From Diospyros lotus (Eukaryota > Streptophyta > Magnoliopsida > Ericales > Ebenaceae), in the NCBI RefSeq assembly GCF_014633365.1, contig NC_068341.1, positions 19,326,339 through 19,390,338 on the forward strand: a DNA stretch of 64,000 bases. Direction: 5' to 3'. Below the pieces are notes generated by a model that ran no database searches, was not told where the DNA came from, and saw nothing but the letters and a program-made list of their open reading frames with translations. Shown in pieces: positions 58,759-64,000 of the stretch. A program made the position numbers and the translations under genes. Every line of letters begins with the position of its first letter. The stretch's first letter is position 1.

Positions 58759-61464
58759 TGTAAGCACCCCCACTCGGATATTCTCAACCATCTGGACTAT
58801 CCGAACGAGAGCGTCTACGGAAGGAAAAATGAATGAAACACAAGACAAAAATCACCCTAGCATGCATACACGAAAATAAGAACAGCGAAAGCGAAGCTAA
58901 ACACATGCATGCACTACGGGTACCCCGCTAGCATAGCGGTCACAAGATAAATAAATGAATACAGACTCCTGTGCCGACATACACGAGACTTGAGGAATAA
59001 CCTGGTACAGTAAGAATAATAAAGTAAATCCTACTCAACTATCAGAGTTAACAGGGATTGACGGGACTGTCTGTACACCATACCGATTCTGCCGCTAAAA
59101 GATAACTCACTTGCCATGGCCCACGCTTCCACTACCTGGAATGATGGAAAGCAAAGTGAGTCGAGAGACTCAGCAAGCATAAGAAAAGAAAGGCTGAAGG
59201 CTGATCATATCCAATAGACTCTCCACAGAATAAACCCCCAGGTACACACAAGGCATGAGACGCTACAACACAATAGTACAGCATAATAAAACACATACCG
59301 GTCCTTGGGGCCCACATAAGACACACGGCACCCAAGTCCCATACCAACCTACCGCTGCCCTGAGAGGCAACATGAAACTCCAACAAACCTGCACGCACTG
59401 TCCCGGGTTAGTACTCCCGTCACTCGTCCATGTCGGTACTCCCGACACCTAAGTCATAGGCTCCCTCGGAACGGTACTCCTGTCCGAGAACTATATACTA
59501 CTAGTAGCCATGCAATGCACATAAAAATGCAATGGCATAGTGAGCATCAACGTGATACACTGGCGCCCATACATCCAGGCATCAGGCCATGCTCCGCCCA
59601 CATAGTAAACCACACCTGATGCATATGCCTGTGCTGGATGCAACCTAACCAATCTAGAATATCTGTGTCCAAGCATACTCAATAAATGAATATCCCAACA
59701 TGCAACCCGTACCCATGTGCATATCAAATCATGAATAGTAATATAATGAATCTAAACGTGTAGTAAATCACATACCGGTAGAGCTAATTGATAGTGCTCG
59801 GCACCGGTCAACGGATAGTGACTAGGAGTGTCCACCCGACGGTCCACTTCAGGGCATACAATAGTCTACCCCAACGTCACCAAACAGCCGACCTCTGCCC
59901 CACTACTCGATAGCTCTAATCGAACCATAAATAAATCCGAGAAAAATTGTAAACAAACCCGCACGTCTAGGAACCTAGTCCCCAAGCTGAGTTCGGTATC
60001 ATTCTGAAATGAATGGGGGGCGATACAAACCCCCGTAAGCACTCAACAAATAAAACTCTAAAAGTTTCGGATTTAATTTAAATTAAAACAAATGAATAAT
60101 AATTCAACAAATAAGGTTAGGCGCCGAATTAGAATAAGAAAGGTGATAAAAAATGAGAAATCACGGGGTTTTTTACGGGAATTAAAGAACAGGATGAGAG
60201 AGTTAGGAGCTTGTCTTTATACGGCTGTTTCTTACTTCCTTTGCACTCCCGCTGTGAAGTAAAACGTTTAATAGCGATTAATTAAAACCGTGGTTCACAT
60301 TAATTAAATCTAACCGTGTAATATATATAATTTAGCCGTCTAAAATCCCACGTAAGCGCACCACGAATAAAATCCCAATATGACCCATATTTATTTTAAA
60401 TTAAATCATGCCAATAAAATCATCGATTTATATAATTAATACGCAAAATCGAAACGAATTGAGAGAACACGAGGGGTTCACCAAATGGAAAGAGATCGCA
60501 AGAGTAGAGGAATTTTCACACTTAAATGTCACTAAATTAATACACGCTGTAAAATAGAATAACTCTCAAAATTAATAAAATTGGACCCAAAATGAAATTT
60601 CGACCGTACAGAATGTTTATTACATAATTCTCTACGTACCTGGCTAATTAAAACCTTGATTAAACCTCATTTAATCTTGATTTTCTCCAAAAATTTCCTT
60701 CTTCGAGCGTCTTCTTCTTCTCTGCAAATTTTCTTCCTTAATTGCTCTCTGTTCTGCTTCGAAAATAGCCGAAAATGGCCTTTAAAATCACAGCAAAATG
60801 CTGCTTCAACGCAATGGGCGGCCTAAAGGCCACCACGTGTCGCAGCCTGTGGCTACCACTTCGCCCCCACCGCCATATCAAAACGGCGCCATTTTGGGTG
60901 CCTTATGACTGATAAAAATCAGCCAATTTTCTCCAACCGCACACAACTCCCCCTCAGTTTCAAACCCGCACTAGCCACCTGCACACGCACATGCGTAGCC
61001 ACTCGCACCAACTGCTCCCTCATACATATATCCGCTGAAATTAAATTTAAAGTGAGTTTCTGCTACTTCCGCAAATCACGTTTCAGCACCCCTAATTTCC
61101 TTTAATTACACATACGCCCGATATTCTATTTTCTTCTTATTCCACTTACACCCTGACATTTCTAAAATTCTACCAATTTAATTTATTTTCTTATTTCATA
61201 AATACTCTCAAATAATTTAATTAATTACCTAAATTTCCTATTTCCTCAAAACATCACAAATTACTATTTTACTTTAAATTAACCCAATAAATAATTATTT
61301 TCCTTAAACAATAAACACTCAATAATTATCAAAATAAAAATTAAATCAATATTTCCTTTAAACCCACAAATAAATACTTCCTCTTAAATTCTCAAATATT
61401 TATTAATGTCCTCAAACACCGATTTAAATAATTATTATTTATTTTCAAATTTTAAAATATTACA
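58759..61464 (-). mobile_element. Solo LTR T4 (2706 bp)
   Basis: On the plus strand it runs TGTAAGCACCCCC to TTTTAAAATATTACA, flanked by the perfect duplication TTGTT (58754-58758 and 61465-61469). It is inverted relative to T2 and T3: its right end read backwards (TGTAATATTTTAAAATTTGA) aligns with their starts. Open frames within it, such as 59132-59398 and 60905-61105, show no family features. Confidence 0.92.
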
Positions 61465-61469
61465 TTGTT

Positions 61470-64000
61470 GGTCTTGTTGGCCCTGACCTTAATCTTATTA
61501 TTAAAAAATAAATAAAAGCATTACACAAACAAAGAACGCCAAGCCGTATTAATATGGTATTTTGATATAATAGATAGTTAATAATTAATTTGACAAAGAA
61601 ATTTAGCATGAGCGTCTCTTTTTACAGGTGGTTCGAAGTTTAAATAAAAGAAACTTAACAAATCAAATAACATGATGTATATCTTGTTAAAAGATTTTTA
61701 TAATAAATAAGAATACTCGTTGAATTAGAATTAATTCTAACCGCGGATCACATAAACAAATAATACCATCTGGCTACCAGCTAGCTTAAGCTTTTTAGGC
61801 TGGCATGATCACACTCGCACATAGATAAAGCAGAACCGTTTGCCCTTTCTAGAGCAAAAGAACCACAATTTAACAGTTTTACACAGTAGGATTGTGGCTG
61901 GAGGGCACTGATCATGTAGAGAGATTTGACTCCCACAGTCCGCGAGTGGTGAATATATGGTTGTTTCAGGGATGGGGCACATATTTGAGCCTCTTCAGAA
62001 AGCATATATCTGATTCCTGATTTTGACGTCTTCCGCTTTGCAATCTTGCATCGTAAAGATGATCCAGGAAGCTTGTCTCTGCATAGAGAACATGACCTTT
62101 GCACTCTGGATGGATATTTATGTTTCTTCTTTTTGGGAAGCCCAACCAATGCATTTCATAACTAAATGCACAATGATTTGCAGATAGATTGAGTAGCCGT
62201 TGATTCTCTCTCCAACCATACATGCAGTGCCAGCCTCCGGCAACAGTCCTTTCACTATATGCGGTGATGAACTAAAGCTCAGCCGCTGCATATTATCCAT
62301 TGCCAAACGCACGCAAGCATATACTTAATATCTGAGGAATTTCCGGCCGCCCACTTTTGCATTTTCTTTCACAATTATGTATTCATTACTATTGGGAGTG
62401 AACGAACATCCATCACAATATTAATCTTGCCTCTAATCATTTGTCCATTCATATTCCTTTGACATGTTGGGCATGTTAGGTTATGAGTTTTATGTTTTTG
62501 TTGTTTTCTGAATCAGAAGTTATCAAATTGACTTTCCTTTTTCGTATCGTATGGTTAAGTATTCTTACCAATTTATGGGTACTTGTTTCAACAATTTAAC
62601 TTTGTTGTATCCAACAATTTTAAACTTATGTTCATGTTACCCAAGCATCAAATTACATGACAATCTCGACATGAGAGAGTTGAAAACTCTATGCATAAAC
62701 ACTGGTCTGGGGAACAGTAATTTGAGAAACAATATCATCTAACTAGTTAATATTTTTGAAAATGTTTTCAAAAAGTGATAATATTATATGGGAAAGGAAA
62801 AATAAAAAAAAAAAGAGAGAAAATCCTTTGTTGCATAATGCTTGAGTTGAATAATCCTGCTAGCCTAGCTAGGCTTTTCCAAGTCGATGCCTCAAGGATT
62901 GGTCTCCTTTTGGCTGGCAAAATCATCAGCGGATTAGATTGCAATACCCAGTGTGAAGAAACTTCCAAGCTAGTCAACAGTAAAAACCCAGAATTAGTTA
63001 TAGATTGCGATACATGTGTGTGAATGAGAAGAAGCATCCAAGCTAGCCAACAGTAAAATCCATGACTTATGGACCATAGCTAGCTGAGAAATCGGGTAAT
63101 GCCATATCTAGACCAAAATTCTTGTTCCCTTAGTGCGGGCTTCACGCAGACATTACTTTGCAGTGGAATATGGATAAAAAGGGAATTAAGGGCTGCGATA
63201 TAATTTCATCACTACGAGCTAGCATTCACAGTGACCCATACAAGTTCGCACCACACCCACATATCCAAAACAAATTAATCCACTTCTTCGCCTCTTAGCT
63301 TTTCTGGGTGCTTCTCCTATCCTATCTTGGTTGTTTAGTCAATCAATTTTGAAGAACAAAGAAAAGATAGAAATCCACTTTTTTTAACACTGATATATAC
63401 TTAGTATTTGGCGGGGGAAAAAAACACTAGACCCTTAGTGGAATTAAGTGTGGAAAATCCTCCAAAATCTCCTAATTGAGTTACAATTTGTGTTTTTTTT
63501 TTCTAAACAAATTAGTCACAGTTTTATCTAGTAATTTTTTATGAAAAATGCTATTTGGACATAGACTTTTGACATTTTATGTAACATTCGATAATAATAA
63601 TAAGAAAATCACTATAACGAATATATAATCACCAATAATTTTCTGACCATTTGATGTAGGGATATTAAGGGAGTGTCGATCTTGATAAAGTTGATAATCC
63701 CACTGAAACAAAAGTGTTGACCTTATCGAAGCTAATAACCACGATAACAAATATTAGGAGTAGAACTAGGAACCAAGAATATATACACTATAAAAACATG
63801 CATGAATATCCATATATATCCTTGAAGGAGTGAATAGTCACTAGCTCGATGGAATCCAGATGGTGATTAGTGTTTAACAAAGCACCAATCCAATCCATGA
63901 TGAAGGAGTCCTAGCAGAACAGTGTCGTTTAGAAGAGACAAGAAAGCAAGCACAAATGCATCGGGATAGAGACCCAAAACTACTGATCATCATCCCATCT
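61470..64000. other. Intergenic sequence, no gene recognised
   Basis: Minus-strand open frames at 61781-62149, 61966-62223 and 62118-62312 overlap one another; one contains SCSLCRDKLPGSSLRCK, but I could assign none to a family. The slightly higher GC of 61790-62300 could mark a decayed exon or untranslated region. From 62350 to 64000 I see nothing that supports a gene, RNA or element boundary. Confidence 0.4.

Noticed and set aside
61781..62312. Overlapping minus-strand frames as a Cys-containing protein gene
   Set aside because: Three frames overlap, none shows a consistent family motif or splice pattern, and the Cys spacing does not form a known zinc-binding motif.

Overview
The window looks like a chromosome segment of a flowering plant, probably a eudicot. 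It is AT-rich, its one complete gene has seven exons with short GT-AG introns, and nearly everything else is nested plant transposable elements: Ty3-type and Ty1/copia LTR elements, a Cassandra 5S-derived LTR, CACTA, hAT, PIF/Harbinger and Mutator-like elements, a tRNA-type SINE and a LINE remnant. I found no bacterial-type features, CRISPR array, tRNA gene or functional rRNA gene. Labels used below: T = long LTRs of the TGTAATACCC...GTTACA type; R = related LTRs with TGTAGCGGCCC/GGGTCGTTACA ends; S = copia element with a TAGTCGACTA-rich LTR; E = LTR with TACTCGAGTAA repeats; G = a second copia element.

Layout. 1-8058: minus-strand element T1, with part of its 3' LTR at the window edge, about 6 kb of interior with no recognisable protein, a tRNA-iMet-type primer-binding site, and a truncated 5' LTR. 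8526-11180: a degenerate duplicated block carrying a 286-bp fold-back MITE. 12840-15129: the only intact gene, a WAT1-related (nodulin MtN21/EamA) membrane transporter on the minus strand, with a TATA box at 15199-15204. 16506-35248: a non-autonomous CACTA element split by solo LTR R1 (which holds copia element S1) and solo LTR S2 (which holds solo LTR T2). Near its right end sits a hAT-like element carrying the last-exon sequence of a soluble epoxide hydrolase gene.

36239-36520: a SINE with perfect 17-bp target duplications. 37451-39147: solo LTR E1. 39272-40300: minus-strand LINE ORF1 remnant. 40697-56632: solo LTR E2, broken by a Cassandra solo LTR, by S3 (which holds copia element G, which holds R2, which holds R3), by a 1.24-kb CACTA element and by solo LTR T3. 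56938-57339 and 57701-58496: a hAT-like MITE and a Harbinger-type MITE. 58759-61464: solo LTR T4. The rest is low-complexity or unrecognised intergenic DNA.

The elements do not form a pathway, but target-site duplications fix boundaries and relative ages. Most LTR insertions are solo LTRs, so LTR-LTR recombination has been active. Both copia reverse transcriptases have a damaged YVDD site and G lacks its integrase region, so nothing here looks autonomous. The most unusual signals are clusters of short palindromes, mostly with a TCGA core, inside LTRs of several families; the gene fragment carried by the hAT element; and copia element S1, whose LTRs are nearly identical although its coding region is wrecked. 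All comparisons were made by eye; no database search was run.
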